Shown one piece after another: positions 1 through 8,357 of a stretch of DNA of 9,015 bases. The notes under the pieces are model-generated. The model searched no databases and was not told where the DNA came from. It was given only the letters and a program-made list of their open reading frames with translations. The first letter of the stretch is position 1. Each line of letters starts with the position of its first letter. Source of the stretch: Frankiaceae bacterium (lineage in GTDB: Bacteria > Actinomycetota > Actinomycetes > JAVEEB01). The position numbers and the translations under genes are program-made. The DNA lies in NCBI GenBank assembly GCA_030840665.1, contig JAVEEB010000156.1, forward strand, positions 1-9,015. Direction: 5' to 3'.

Positions 1-902
1 CGTTGCCCGACGGCTGCCCGCTCGTGGTGCGCCCGCCGCTGCGCGATCCGCACCATTCGGCCTCGGTGCCGGCGTTGGTGGGCGGTGGGTCGGGCACCAC
101 GCGACCGGGCGAGATCAGCCTGGCCCACAACGGGGTGCTCTTTCTGGACGAGGCACCCGAGTTTCCCCGGGGGGTGCTCGACTCCCTGCGCCAGCCGCTG
201 GAGACCGGCTCGATCACGATCGCGCGCGCGTCCGGGTCCGTCGTCTTCCCGGCCGAGTTCACGCTCGTCCTCGCGGCCAACCCGTGCCCGTGCGGGGGAG
301 CGTTGGAGTGCGTCTGCCCGTCGCCGGCCATGCGCCGGTACCTGGCCCGGCTGTCCGGACCGCTGCTGGATCGCATCGACCTGCAGTTGCGGATCGACGC
401 GCCCGCCAAATCCGCCATGCTGGACGACGAGGCATTCTCCGAGACGAGCGCCGTCGTGCGCCTGCGGGTGGCGGCGGCGCGGGACCGGGCCCGGGAGCGG
501 CTCGCGCCGTACGGACTCACCCGCAACGGGCAACTGCCCGGCGGGCTGCTGCGGCGAGAGCTGGCACCGACACCAGATGGACGCCGGTTCGTCCGGGAGA
601 TGTTCGGGACCGGGGTGCTGACGGCGCGCGGTGTCGACCGGGTCCTGCGTACGTCGTGGAGCATCGCCGACCTCGCCGGCGTCTCACGGCCCACCGTCGT
701 CGAGGTCGGGGAGGCACTGGCGCTCCGCCTGGGGGCGACGGGGGTTGCCATGGGGTCGGCCAAGAAGCGCAAGACGGTGTCGGCGCCTGATGCCGACTCG
801 CGGCCGGCGACACCAGTGGCGCCCACGGCAACGGCCCCGGCGCTGCGACTCGTCCCGGCAGCAAAGCCCGGCGTCTCCGACCCCTCGACGAGCGCGCCAT
901 GA
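1..902 (+). CDS. comM: Mg-chelatase-like AAA+ ATPase, ComM/YifB family (3' part, 5' end outside window)
   Basis: This is the C-terminal part of a ComM/YifB AAA+ ATPase, whose best-studied members are hexameric helicases that help integrate incoming DNA during natural transformation. The reading frame starts at base 3 and is open from the window edge, so the true start lies upstream; the Walker A region is not in view. Counting codons from base 3, the visible marks are RxPHHSAS (about 13-21), PGEISLAHNGVLFLDE with Walker B (35-50), NPCPCG (93-98) followed by two more cysteines at 103 and 105 (a probable metal-binding set), and the LSGPLLDRID motif (117-126). A C-terminal Mg_chelatase_C-type helical domain with TARGVDRVLR and SIADLAG follows (207-226). 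The last 45 or so residues are a Pro/Ala/Ser-rich tail beginning with a KKRK cluster and look disordered. The TGA stop overlaps the dprA ATG, which suggests translational coupling. Family identity is firm; a role in transformation in this organism is inference. Confidence 0.95.
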   Translation, partial: LPDGCPLVVRPPLRDPHHSASVPALVGGGSGTTRPGEISLAHNGVLFLDEAPEFPRGVLDSLRQPLETGSITIARASGSVVFPAEFTLVLAANPCPCGGALECVCPSPAMRRYLARLSGPLLDRIDLQLRIDAPAKSAMLDDEAFSETSAVVRLRVAAARDRARERLAPYGLTRNGQLPGGLLRRELAPTPDGRRFVREMFGTGVLTARGVDRVLRTSWSIADLAGVSRPTVVEVGEALALRLGATGVAMGSAKKRKTVSAPDADSRPATPVAPTATAPALRLVPAAKPGVSDPSTSAP

Positions 903-2068
903 CGACCGAATCAACGGATCGCCTCGCCGAGCGCGCCGCGCGCGCGGCGCTGAGTCGTGTCGCCGAGCCGGCTGAGCCCGCCGTGATTCGGTCCGTTGTC
1001 CTGCACGGCGCGCTGACCGTCTGGGAGGCCGTCCGCGGCGAGGGGTCCGTGCCGGGGATGACCGCAGCTGCGGTGGCCAGCGTCCGCGCACGGCTGCCGC
1101 ACGACCCGGGCGCTGACCTGGAGGCATTGGAGCGCGTCGGCGGGCGATTCCTGATTCCGGGCGACGACGAATGGCCGTCGTCGTTGGCGGTCCTCGCCGA
1201 GCGTTCGCCGATCGGCCTCTGGGTGGCGGGCCCTGCGGGGCTCAGGGACCTGGGTCATCAGTCCGTCGCGATGGTGGGCTCGCGAGCCGCTACCGCCTAC
1301 GGGGAGCACGTTGCCGCGGACCTCGCCTACGGGCTGGCCGGCCGCGACTGGGTGGTGGTGTCGGGCGGCGCCTACGGCATCGACGGCGCTGCGCACCGCG
1401 GGGCTTTGGCCGCCGAGGGGACGACGATCGCCGTGCTCGCCTGCGGCGTCGACGTCTCGTACCCGCGGGGTCACGAGCGCCTCTTCGACCGGATCCGGGA
1501 GTCGGGCGCGGTTGTCAGCGAGTGGCCGCCGGGCTGCGCCCCCATGCGGCACCGGTTCCTCACCCGCAACCGGGTCATCGCCGCCCTGAGTCCAGGGACC
1601 GTGGTTGTCGAGGCCGGCGCACGCAGCGGGGCGAGATCGACCGCTCGTGAGGCGCGCCAGCTCGATCGGGTGCTGATGGCCGTGCCGGGGCCGGTGACGT
1701 CCGCCCTCTCCGTCGGGTGTCACACACTGCTGCGACAGGAGGGCGTGCGGTGCGTGACGACCGCCGCCGAAATCATCGAGGAGGTGGGTCGCATCGGTGA
1801 CCTCGCGCCATTGCCGCGTGGCGCCGTCGAGCCCCGGGATGCGCTCCCACCGGCGCTGCGTCGCGTGCTCGAGGCCGTGCCCTTGCGGGCGCCGGCGACA
1901 ACGGACGCGATCGCCCGGATCGCCGGAATGGCGCCGTCGGAGGTGCGATCGGCCCTCGGGCAGCTTGTCGCGGGCGGTTTCGTGACCCCGGCCGCTGGCG
2001 GCTGGCGGGGGGCGCCAAAGCGTAAGGCTGCTGCTACGGCGGAGGCGGCGAGCCTGTTCGACGACTGA
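899..2068 (+). CDS. dprA: DNA-processing protein DprA
   Basis: DprA binds incoming single-stranded DNA in the cytoplasm and loads RecA on it during transformation. It is also widespread in species not known to be competent. The 389-residue product has the Rossmann-like DprA core: VAMVGSR (123-129), TAYG (132-135), SGGAYGIDGAAHRGAL (155-170), YPRGH (188-192), SEWPPG (207-212), RFLTRNRVIAALS (219-231) and AVPGPVTS (261-268). A short N-terminal region precedes it. The C-terminal stretch from about 315 to 372 looks like the winged-helix DprA domain, followed by a Lys/Ala-rich tail. The ATG at 899 overlaps the comM stop as ATGA. No strong ribosome binding site precedes it, so expression probably depends on coupling to comM. 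All diagnostic motifs are present and the length is normal for the family. Confidence 0.97.
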   Translation: MTTESTDRLAERAARAALSRVAEPAEPAVIRSVVLHGALTVWEAVRGEGSVPGMTAAAVASVRARLPHDPGADLEALERVGGRFLIPGDDEWPSSLAVLAERSPIGLWVAGPAGLRDLGHQSVAMVGSRAATAYGEHVAADLAYGLAGRDWVVVSGGAYGIDGAAHRGALAAEGTTIAVLACGVDVSYPRGHERLFDRIRESGAVVSEWPPGCAPMRHRFLTRNRVIAALSPGTVVVEAGARSGARSTAREARQLDRVLMAVPGPVTSALSVGCHTLLRQEGVRCVTTAAEIIEEVGRIGDLAPLPRGAVEPRDALPPALRRVLEAVPLRAPATTDAIARIAGMAPSEVRSALGQLVAGGFVTPAAGGWRGAPKRKAAATAEAASLFDD

Positions 2069-2126
2069 GGCTCTGTACGGCCGCCACGACGGCAGCCCGC
2101 CGAGTGGCGAGGGCTGTCCGCCCGCG

Positions 2127-2156
2127 CGCCTCCTTGACCCGGGATGCCGGGAGGCG
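2127..2156 (+). promoter_or_regulatory. Inverted repeat in the dprA-xerC gap, covering the xerC Shine-Dalgarno-like sequence
   Basis: CGCCTCC (2127-2133) pairs perfectly with GGAGGCG (2150-2156) around a 16-base loop. A competing arm, GTCCGCC (2116-2122), can pair with GGCGGAC (2153-2159). The right arm contains the purine-rich GGGAGG (2149-2154), the only good Shine-Dalgarno candidate before the ATG at 2169. The fold could therefore mask the xerC ribosome binding site, or be a weak attenuator. There is no U-run, so it is not a canonical intrinsic terminator. In sequence this G+C-rich, short stems occur by chance, so confidence in function is low. The rest of the 100-bp gap (2069-2168) shows no gene. 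Confidence 0.3.
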
Positions 2157-2168
2157 GACGGTGCGTAC

Positions 2169-3125
2169 ATGCCCGCGGCGCGCCCTTCCCTCGAGGCCAC
2201 CCGCGTGGGGCTCCCACCAGGGTTGGGCTCGGTGCTCGACGCCTTTGAGACGCACTTGTCCGCCGAGCGGAACCTGTCGGTGCACAGCGTTCGCGCGTAC
2301 GTGGGGGACGTCACCGGGATGCTCGACCACGCCGCGCGTCGGGGCGCGACCGTTCCCGACGATGTCGACCTCGCCACGCTGCGCAGCTGGCTGGCGAAGC
2401 TCCGCACGAGTGGCCGAGCGCGCGCCACACTGGCCCGCCGCGCCTCGGCGGTCCGCACGTTCACGGGGTTTGCGGTCCGCCGCGGGCTGATGACGGCTGA
2501 CCCGGGTGCCGCGCTCGCCACCCTGAAGGGCCACCGCACGCTGCCCGACGTCCTGTCCACGGATCAGATGGACCTTGTCCTCGCACCCACGCCACCGCTC
2601 ACCGACGACCCGGCAGCGGCGGCGATGGCCGCCAGGGACACCGCCGTCCTGGAGTTGCTCTACGCGACCGGAATCCGCGTATCAGAGCTGTGCGGGCTCG
2701 ACCTCGTGGACATCGACGAATCCCGTCGCGTCGTACGCGTGCTGGGCAAGGGCGCCAAGGAACGTTCGGTGCCGTACGGCGTCCCGGCGGAACGCGCACT
2801 ACGAGCCTGGCTGGCCAGGCGTGACACCGTGGCCGTGGACGCCACGTCCAGCGCTGTGTTCGTCGGCCGCCGCGGTCGGCGCATCGATCCGCGAACGGCT
2901 CGTGGAATCGTGTACGCCCGTACGACGTTGGCAGGCGGGAAGGACCGCGTCGGCCCGCACGGTTTGCGGCACAGCGCTGCGACTCACCTCTTAGAAGGCG
3001 GCGCAGATCTCAGAACGGTCCAGGAACTGCTCGGCCACGCTACGCTCGCAACAACACAGATCTACACGCACGTATCCGTTGAGCGACTGAAGGCGACCTA
3101 TGACCAAGCCCACCCCCGAGCGTGA
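2169..3125 (+). CDS. xerC: Tyrosine recombinase, XerC/XerD family
   Basis: This 318-residue site-specific recombinase most likely acts at dif, near the replication terminus, to resolve chromosome dimers together with the septal translocase FtsK. An N-terminal SAM-like core-binding domain spans about 19-105 ([19 protein letters not shown]). The catalytic domain follows with the complete set: R170 in [10 protein letters not shown]194 in [11 protein letters not shown]264 and R267 in HGLRH, H290 in LLGH, and the nucleophile Y299 in QIYTH. The spacing matches the family. The start is uncertain. ATG 2169 has GGGAGG 14 bases upstream (long), while GTG 2205 has GAGG 8 bases upstream and would give 306 residues, nearer the usual length. 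The 3' end overlaps the sigma gene by 26 bp if that gene starts at 3100. Nothing nearby (no integrase-type att site, no phage or transposon genes) suggests a mobile element. XerC rather than XerD is chosen by locus resemblance and is less certain than the family. Confidence 0.93.
   Translation: MPAARPSLEATRVGLPPGLGSVLDAFETHLSAERNLSVHSVRAYVGDVTGMLDHAARRGATVPDDVDLATLRSWLAKLRTSGRARATLARRASAVRTFTGFAVRRGLMTADPGAALATLKGHRTLPDVLSTDQMDLVLAPTPPLTDDPAAAAMAARDTAVLELLYATGIRVSELCGLDLVDIDESRRVVRVLGKGAKERSVPYGVPAERALRAWLARRDTVAVDATSSAVFVGRRGRRIDPRTARGIVYARTTLAGGKDRVGPHGLRHSAATHLLEGGADLRTVQELLGHATLATTQIYTHVSVERLKATYDQAHPRA
3089..3093 (+). promoter_or_regulatory. Shine-Dalgarno site for the upstream start of the sigma gene
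   Basis: GAAGG lies inside the 3' end of xerC, six bases before ATG 3100. A second site, AGAGGG at 3214-3219, lies six bases before the in-frame ATG 3226. Both starts therefore have credible ribosome binding sites and the sequence alone does not decide between them. The upstream start gives overlap with xerC and possible coupling. The downstream start gives a protein closer to the usual WhiG length. Confidence 0.45.
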
Positions 3126-4104
3126 ACGCTCGAGAGTGCTGGCCTCGGCCCCGGAACCGTCAGCCGATCAGCCCCATGTCGTCGCGAGTGACATCGCGGA
3201 CGGCCTTGCAGCCAGAGGGCACGCGATGACAGACACGGTGGCGGACGAGGCAAAGCTCGACGTCGACGAAGAGCCCGTTCTCGACGCCGCGGCTCTGGCC
3301 GCGCAGGCTCTGGAGCGCAAGGCCCAGGACAAGGCCGACGTCGACGAGGCGCTCGGCAAGCTGTGGCGCGAGTTCAAGGACACGCATCAGCTCGAGCTCC
3401 GCGAGCGCCTGATCCTGCACTACTCGCCGTTGGTGAAGTACGTCGCCGGCCGCGTCGGCGTCGGTCTCCCGCCGAACATCGAGCAGGCCGACCTCGTCAG
3501 CTACGGCATCTTCGGGCTCATCGACGCGATCGAGAAGTTCGACCTCAGCCGCGCGATCAAGTTCGAGACGTACGCGATCAGTCGCATCAAGGGCGCGATC
3601 ATCGACGAGCTCCGCGCGATCGACTGGATCCCGCGGTCCGTCCGCTACAAGGCCAGGGAAGTCGAGAAGGCGTACGCCGCCCTCGAGGCCCGCCTGCACC
3701 GCACGCCCACGGAGACCGAGGTCGCCGAGGAGCTCGGCATCTCCCTCGAGGACCTCCACGCCATCTTCAGCCAGGTCTCCTTCGTCAACGTGGTCGCGCT
3801 CGACGAGCTGCTGAACGTCGGCGGCGAAAAGGGCGACAAGCTCTCCCTCGTCGACACGCTCGAGGACACGAAGGCCGAAGACCCGGTCGCCGCTTTCGAG
3901 ACGGAGGAGACGAAGTACCTCCTCGCCCGCGCCATCAACACCCTGCCCGAGCGCGAGAAGATCGTCGTCACCCTCTACTACTACGAGGGCCTCACGCTCG
4001 CGGAGATTGGTCAGGTCCTCGGCGTCACCGAGAGCCGCATCTGCCAGATGCACACGAAGGCCGTGCTCCAGCTGCGCTCCAAGATCGCCGACCAGCGCGA
4101 CTAG
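3100..4104 (+). CDS. whiG: RNA polymerase sigma factor, FliA/WhiG family
   Basis: This is a group 3 sigma factor of the WhiG/FliA type, which directs RNA polymerase to developmental (sporulation) or flagellar/chemotaxis promoters. It is 334 residues from ATG 3100, or 292 from the in-frame ATG 3226 (residue 43); Streptomyces WhiG is about 280, so 3226 is a serious alternative. Region 2 runs from about 104 ([14 protein letters not shown]) through [18 protein letters not shown] and [18 protein letters not shown] to 172. WIPRSVR follows at 176-182. Region 3 covers about 183-262. Region 4 covers about 275-328, with the helix-turn-helix [20 protein letters not shown] (298-317). The N-terminal 85 or so residues are acidic and Ala-rich and contain no conserved domain; I see no region 1.1. 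In Streptomyces WhiG is held inactive by the anti-sigma RsiG with c-di-GMP; no anti-sigma gene is visible here. Family call is firm; WhiG versus FliA role is open. The stop overlaps that of the convergent M23 gene. Confidence 0.93.
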   Translation: MTKPTPERERSRVLASAPEPSADQPHVVASDIADGLAARGHAMTDTVADEAKLDVDEEPVLDAAALAAQALERKAQDKADVDEALGKLWREFKDTHQLELRERLILHYSPLVKYVAGRVGVGLPPNIEQADLVSYGIFGLIDAIEKFDLSRAIKFETYAISRIKGAIIDELRAIDWIPRSVRYKAREVEKAYAALEARLHRTPTETEVAEELGISLEDLHAIFSQVSFVNVVALDELLNVGGEKGDKLSLVDTLEDTKAEDPVAAFETEETKYLLARAINTLPEREKIVVTLYYYEGLTLAEIGQVLGVTESRICQMHTKAVLQLRSKIADQRD

Positions 4105-4841
4105 GCAGGTCGTCGTCGGCGTCGGTCGCGCATAACTGACATGGACGTCACCGTGGCTGCCGCCGCGGCAGCGCCCGCCCCGACCAACGGACCCGCGCCA
4201 CCGCCTTGACCCGCTGTCGTGGGCGGACGCGACACGGCGACGCCCGAGGCAGTGACAGCAGCCTCGACAGGCGTAGCTGGCACCTTCGCGGCCGGCGGAA
4301 GACCAGGCAGTGGGCCGTCCACCGGTATCAGCCGCACCGGCCCACGGGCAAAGAGCAGCATCGGGTCGAGGTACTCCTCGCCACGCTTCAAGCCGAAGTG
4401 CAGGCACACGGTGCAACCGAGATGCCCGCCCGAGATGTGCCCGAGGACGTCGCCGGCGACCACGCCCTGACCCACACTCACGCCGGGCTCGACAGGCTCG
4501 TACGTCGTACGAAGGACACCGTGGCGGACCACCACGACCCCGGTGCCGGCCACGTGCCCCGCGAACGACACCACCCCGGCGCCCGCCGCCTCGACGGCCT
4601 GCCCCGCCACGGCCGCGAGATCGAGGCCGCGATGCCCGGCCGCGTAGGGAGTGGGCGGCGGCTGGAAGGCCCGGGTGACAACAGGCGGCTGGACGGGCCA
4701 CACCCAGACCGCGGCAGCCACGGGAAGCCGGGCAACCGGCGGGGGAGTGGCCGTCGTCGCGGCGAGCAGGGCGCCGTACAAAGCGTTGGGCATGTCGGTC
4801 AATCTGCCGTGCCCGTTGCCATCGCCCCGGCCGACGGACAT
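4101..4841 (-). CDS. M23/LytM-domain protein, probably exported, with altered active site
   Basis: The 246-residue product carries a LytM-like (peptidase M23) fold, the domain of zinc endopeptidases that cut peptidoglycan cross-bridges. The core runs from about 47 to 165: [16 protein letters not shown], then GHRGLDLAA with zinc ligands H70 and D74, [26 protein letters not shown] (111-117), [14 protein letters not shown] and [16 protein letters not shown] with ligand H148. At the two places where active M23 enzymes usually have histidine, this protein has E115 (Tyr-Glu instead of Tyr-x-His) and C146 (CLH instead of HLH), so catalysis may be lost or changed. The N-terminus has only weak hydrophobic stretches (20-30 and 38-50). 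The C-terminus is Ala/Gly-rich (213-232) followed by RDRRRRR and could be a tail anchor. ATG 4841 is used; ATG 4793 (residue 17) is an alternative, and neither has a clear Shine-Dalgarno site. It is transcribed away from rpsB and toward the sigma gene. Confidence 0.85.
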   Translation of the reverse strand: MSVGRGDGNGHGRLTDMPNALYGALLAATTATPPPVARLPVAAAVWVWPVQPPVVTRAFQPPPTPYAAGHRGLDLAAVAGQAVEAAGAGVVSFAGHVAGTGVVVVRHGVLRTTYEPVEPGVSVGQGVVAGDVLGHISGGHLGCTVCLHFGLKRGEEYLDPMLLFARGPVRLIPVDGPLPGLPPAAKVPATPVEAAVTASGVAVSRPPTTAGQGGGAGPLVGAGAAAAAATVTSMSVMRDRRRRRPA

Positions 4842-4857
4842 GCCCTGTGGACAGGGC
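4842..4857. repeat. Inverted repeat with embedded DnaA-box-like 9-mer next to the M23 start
   Basis: GCCCTGT (4842-4848) and ACAGGGC (4851-4857) form a perfect 7-bp inverted repeat around GG, directly beside the M23 ATG at 4841. On the - strand, 4854-4846 reads CTGTCCACA, one base away from TTGTCCACA, the common form of the DnaA box in high-GC actinobacteria. It could be an operator for a dimeric regulator, a DnaA site, or chance. There is no cluster of boxes, so it is not an origin. Confidence 0.3.
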
Positions 4858-5027
4858 CGGCCTGTGCATATTCGACCGCCTCGGCAGGCATGTGCGAGAC
4901 TGGCCTGGAGTCCGGGTCATGCCCGGGCTACTTCGCACGCCCTCTCCGCGTTTACTCGCGGGCGTTCGGCGCCTCGGTCCGTCCTAGACGGCTGGCATCG
5001 ACGCGGGCGTCAGGGCGCCGGCCACCG

Positions 5028-5039
5028 GTCGCGCGCGAC
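5028..5039. repeat. 12-bp perfect palindrome upstream of rpsB
   Basis: GTCGCGCGCGAC is a perfect palindrome 65 bases before the rpsB start. It could be a binding site for a dimeric protein or a small leader stem, but alternating CG in such G+C-rich DNA makes chance palindromes common. Confidence 0.25.
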
Positions 5040-5103
5040 AACCGAGACCGTCGCCGGTCCGCACCACGAACGGCGGCACAAGCACGAAAGTGAGGCGCGG
5101 CAC

Positions 5104-6021
5104 ATGGCCGTCGTCACCATGAAAAACCTGCTGGACTCCGGAGTTCACTTCGGACACCAGACCCGGCGCTGGAACCCGAAGATGAAGCGTTTCATCTTCA
5201 CGGAGCGCAACGGCATCTACATCATCGACCTGCAGCAGTCGCTGACGTACATCGACAACGCCTACGCGTACATCAAGGACACGGTCGCGCGCGGCGGGTC
5301 GATCATGTTCATCGGTACGAAGAAGCAGGCGCAAGAAGCGATCGCCGAGCAGGCGCGCCGCGTCGGCATGCCGTACGTGAACCAGCGGTGGCTCGGTGGC
5401 ATGCTCACCAACTTCCAGACCGTCTTCAAGCGTCTCCAGCGCCTCAAGGAGCTCGAAGCAATCGAGCAGACCGGTGGCCAGACGGTGCTGTCGAAGAAGG
5501 AAGCCCTCATGCTCAAGCGTGAGCAGATCAAGCTCGCCCGCACCCTCGGCGGCATCCGCGAGATGACGAAGATCCCGAGCGCCGTGTGGATCATCGACAC
5601 CAACAAGGAGCACATCGCCGTCGACGAGGCCCGCAAGCTCGGCATCCCCGTCATCGCGATCCTCGACTCCAACTGCGACCCGGACATGGTCGACTTCCCG
5701 ATCCCGGGCAACGACGACGCGATCCGTTCGGTCGGCCTCCTCACGCGCGTCATCGCTGACGCCGTCGCCGAGGGCCTGATGGCCCGCGCCGGCGCCCGTT
5801 CGGGCGACGAGAAGCCCGAGCCCGGTGCCGACGAGCCGCTCGCCGAGTGGGAGCGCGAGCTGCTCGCGCAGTCCGAGGCAACCGCTGCCCCGGCCGCCGA
5901 AGCAGCGCCCGCTGCCGAGGCGCCCGTCGCTGAGGCCCCCGTCGCCGAGGCCCCCGTCGCTGAGGCCGCCGCAGCCCCCGTCACTGAGGCGCCCGTCGCC
6001 GACGAGACCCCGGCCAGCTGA
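5104..6021 (+). CDS. rpsB: 30S ribosomal protein S2
   Basis: S2 is a late-assembling protein of the small ribosomal subunit, needed with S1-type function for mRNA binding. The 305-residue product starts [19 protein letters not shown] and shows the family marks [79 protein letters not shown] and [11 protein letters not shown]. The start at 5104 is supported by these conserved first residues and by GAGG eight bases upstream. The core ends near residue 235. The last 70 residues form an acidic Ala/Pro/Glu-rich tail containing near-identical EAPVA pentapeptides (272-299), a kind of extension common in actinobacterial S2 and probably disordered. It is the first gene of the translation cluster, 48 bp upstream of tsf, and almost certainly co-transcribed with it. 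Confidence 0.99.
   Translation: MAVVTMKNLLDSGVHFGHQTRRWNPKMKRFIFTERNGIYIIDLQQSLTYIDNAYAYIKDTVARGGSIMFIGTKKQAQEAIAEQARRVGMPYVNQRWLGGMLTNFQTVFKRLQRLKELEAIEQTGGQTVLSKKEALMLKREQIKLARTLGGIREMTKIPSAVWIIDTNKEHIAVDEARKLGIPVIAILDSNCDPDMVDFPIPGNDDAIRSVGLLTRVIADAVAEGLMARAGARSGDEKPEPGADEPLAEWERELLAQSEATAAPAAEAAPAAEAPVAEAPVAEAPVAEAAAAPVTEAPVADETPAS
5917..6000 (+). repeat. 15-bp in-frame tandem repeat in the 3' end of rpsB
   Basis: Units of the form GAGGCSCCCGTCGCY occur at 5917-5931, 5932-5946, 5947-5961 and 5986-6000, with a 24-base degenerate unit (5962-5985) before the last. Each encodes Glu-Ala-Pro-Val-Ala. The 15-bp period keeps the frame, so copy number can change without harming S2. This looks like slippage-driven growth of the C-terminal tail. 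Confidence 0.9.
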
Positions 6022-6069
6022 AAACCCAGTCGAGCACGCATCCGTACGAGAGAGACGAGAACCACACAG

Positions 6070-7799
<1,730 letters not shown>

Positions 7800-7803
<4 letters not shown>

Positions 7804-8357
7804 TCGACGACACGCTCCTCGACGCCGAGGAAAAGATGGACAAGGCAGTCGAGCGCGCGCGCGAGGACTTCGGCTCCGTGCGCACCGGCCGCGCGACGCC
7901 GCAGATGTTCAACCGCATCCTCGTCGACTACTACGGCACCCCCACGCCGCTGAATCAGCTCGCAAGCTTCTCGACGCCCGAGGCGCGGATGGCAGTGATT
8001 CAGCCGTACGACAAGAGTGCGATGGGCGCCATTGAGAAGGCAATCCGCGACAGCGACCTCGGGGTCAACCCGGGCAACGACGGAAACGTCATTCGCGTCG
8101 CGCTCCCGCAGCTGACGGAAGAGCGTCGCAAGGAGATGGTCAAGATCACGCGGGCCAAGGGTGAGGACGCGCGCATCTCGATCCGCAACATCCGGCGGCA
8201 CGCGAAAGAAGCGCTCGACAAGTTGCAGAAGGACGGCGACGCCGGCGAGGACGACGTGCGCCGCGCGGAGAAGGAGCTCGACGACCTCACGGGCAAGCAC
8301 GTCGCGTCCGTCGAGGACCTGTTGAAGTCCAAGGAAGCCGAGCTGCTCGAGGTCTAG
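7800..8357 (+). CDS. frr: Ribosome recycling factor
   Basis: RRF works with EF-G to split post-termination ribosomes in the cytosol. From GTG 7800 the product is 185 residues, exactly the usual family length. It starts (M)[17 protein letters not shown], with VRTGRA (27-32) of the helical domain, then the beta-rich domain II ([28 protein letters not shown]) and [21 protein letters not shown]. The conserved [11 protein letters not shown] and the C-terminal helix [20 protein letters not shown] follow. GAAGGG (7785-7790), nine bases upstream, is the ribosome binding site. The frame stays open upstream through the repeat, where it would encode Cys-Cys-Glu-Arg-Pro units, but family length and the ribosome binding site argue for 7800. 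The TAG stop shares its G with the GTG start of cdsA. Confidence 0.98.

Larger units (their letters stand above)
4842..5103. promoter_or_regulatory. Divergent intergenic region between the M23 gene and rpsB
   Basis: This 262-bp gap contains no gene I can support. By position it should contain the promoter and 5' leader of the rpsB-tsf cluster and the promoter of the M23 gene. I could not identify a convincing -35/-10 pair: TGGACA (4848-4853) with CATATT (4867-4872) has only a 13-base spacer. Structures visible are the inverted repeat at 4842-4857, CCGGG(4912-4916)/CCCGG(4922-4926) around five bases, and a 12-bp palindrome at 5028-5039. GAGG (5092-5095) is the Shine-Dalgarno site of rpsB, eight bases before its ATG. 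S2 autoregulates its own mRNA in several bacteria, so a structured leader is possible but not shown. Confidence 0.5.

Noticed and set aside
3..5. TTG at base 3 as the start of the comM-type gene
   Set aside because: The frame begins in the middle of the AAA+ domain, with Walker A missing, so the gene is simply cut by the window edge.
911..2560. A 549-codon open frame on the - strand opposite dprA and xerC
   Set aside because: Both + strand genes have complete family motifs. The antisense product is Arg/Pro/Ala/Ser-rich with no domain.
2169..3125. The tyrosine recombinase as an integrase marking a mobile element
   Set aside because: Its sequence and length are Xer-like, its neighbours are core genes in a conserved order, and no tRNA target, direct-repeat att sites or phage genes are present.
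4842..4857. The DnaA-box-like site as part of a replication origin
   Set aside because: There is one imperfect box, no AT-rich stretch, and no dnaA, dnaN or gyrB genes nearby.
4848..4872. TGGACA ... CATATT as a promoter for rpsB
   Set aside because: The spacer is only 13 bases and the -10 match is poor. It would also give a leader of over 200 bases; not enough to call.
3160..4938. A 592-codon open frame on the - strand opposite the sigma gene and M23 region
   Set aside because: It runs antisense to a clear sigma factor and through the real M23 gene in the wrong frame. The Asp/Leu/Val/Arg-biased translation is typical of a shadow.
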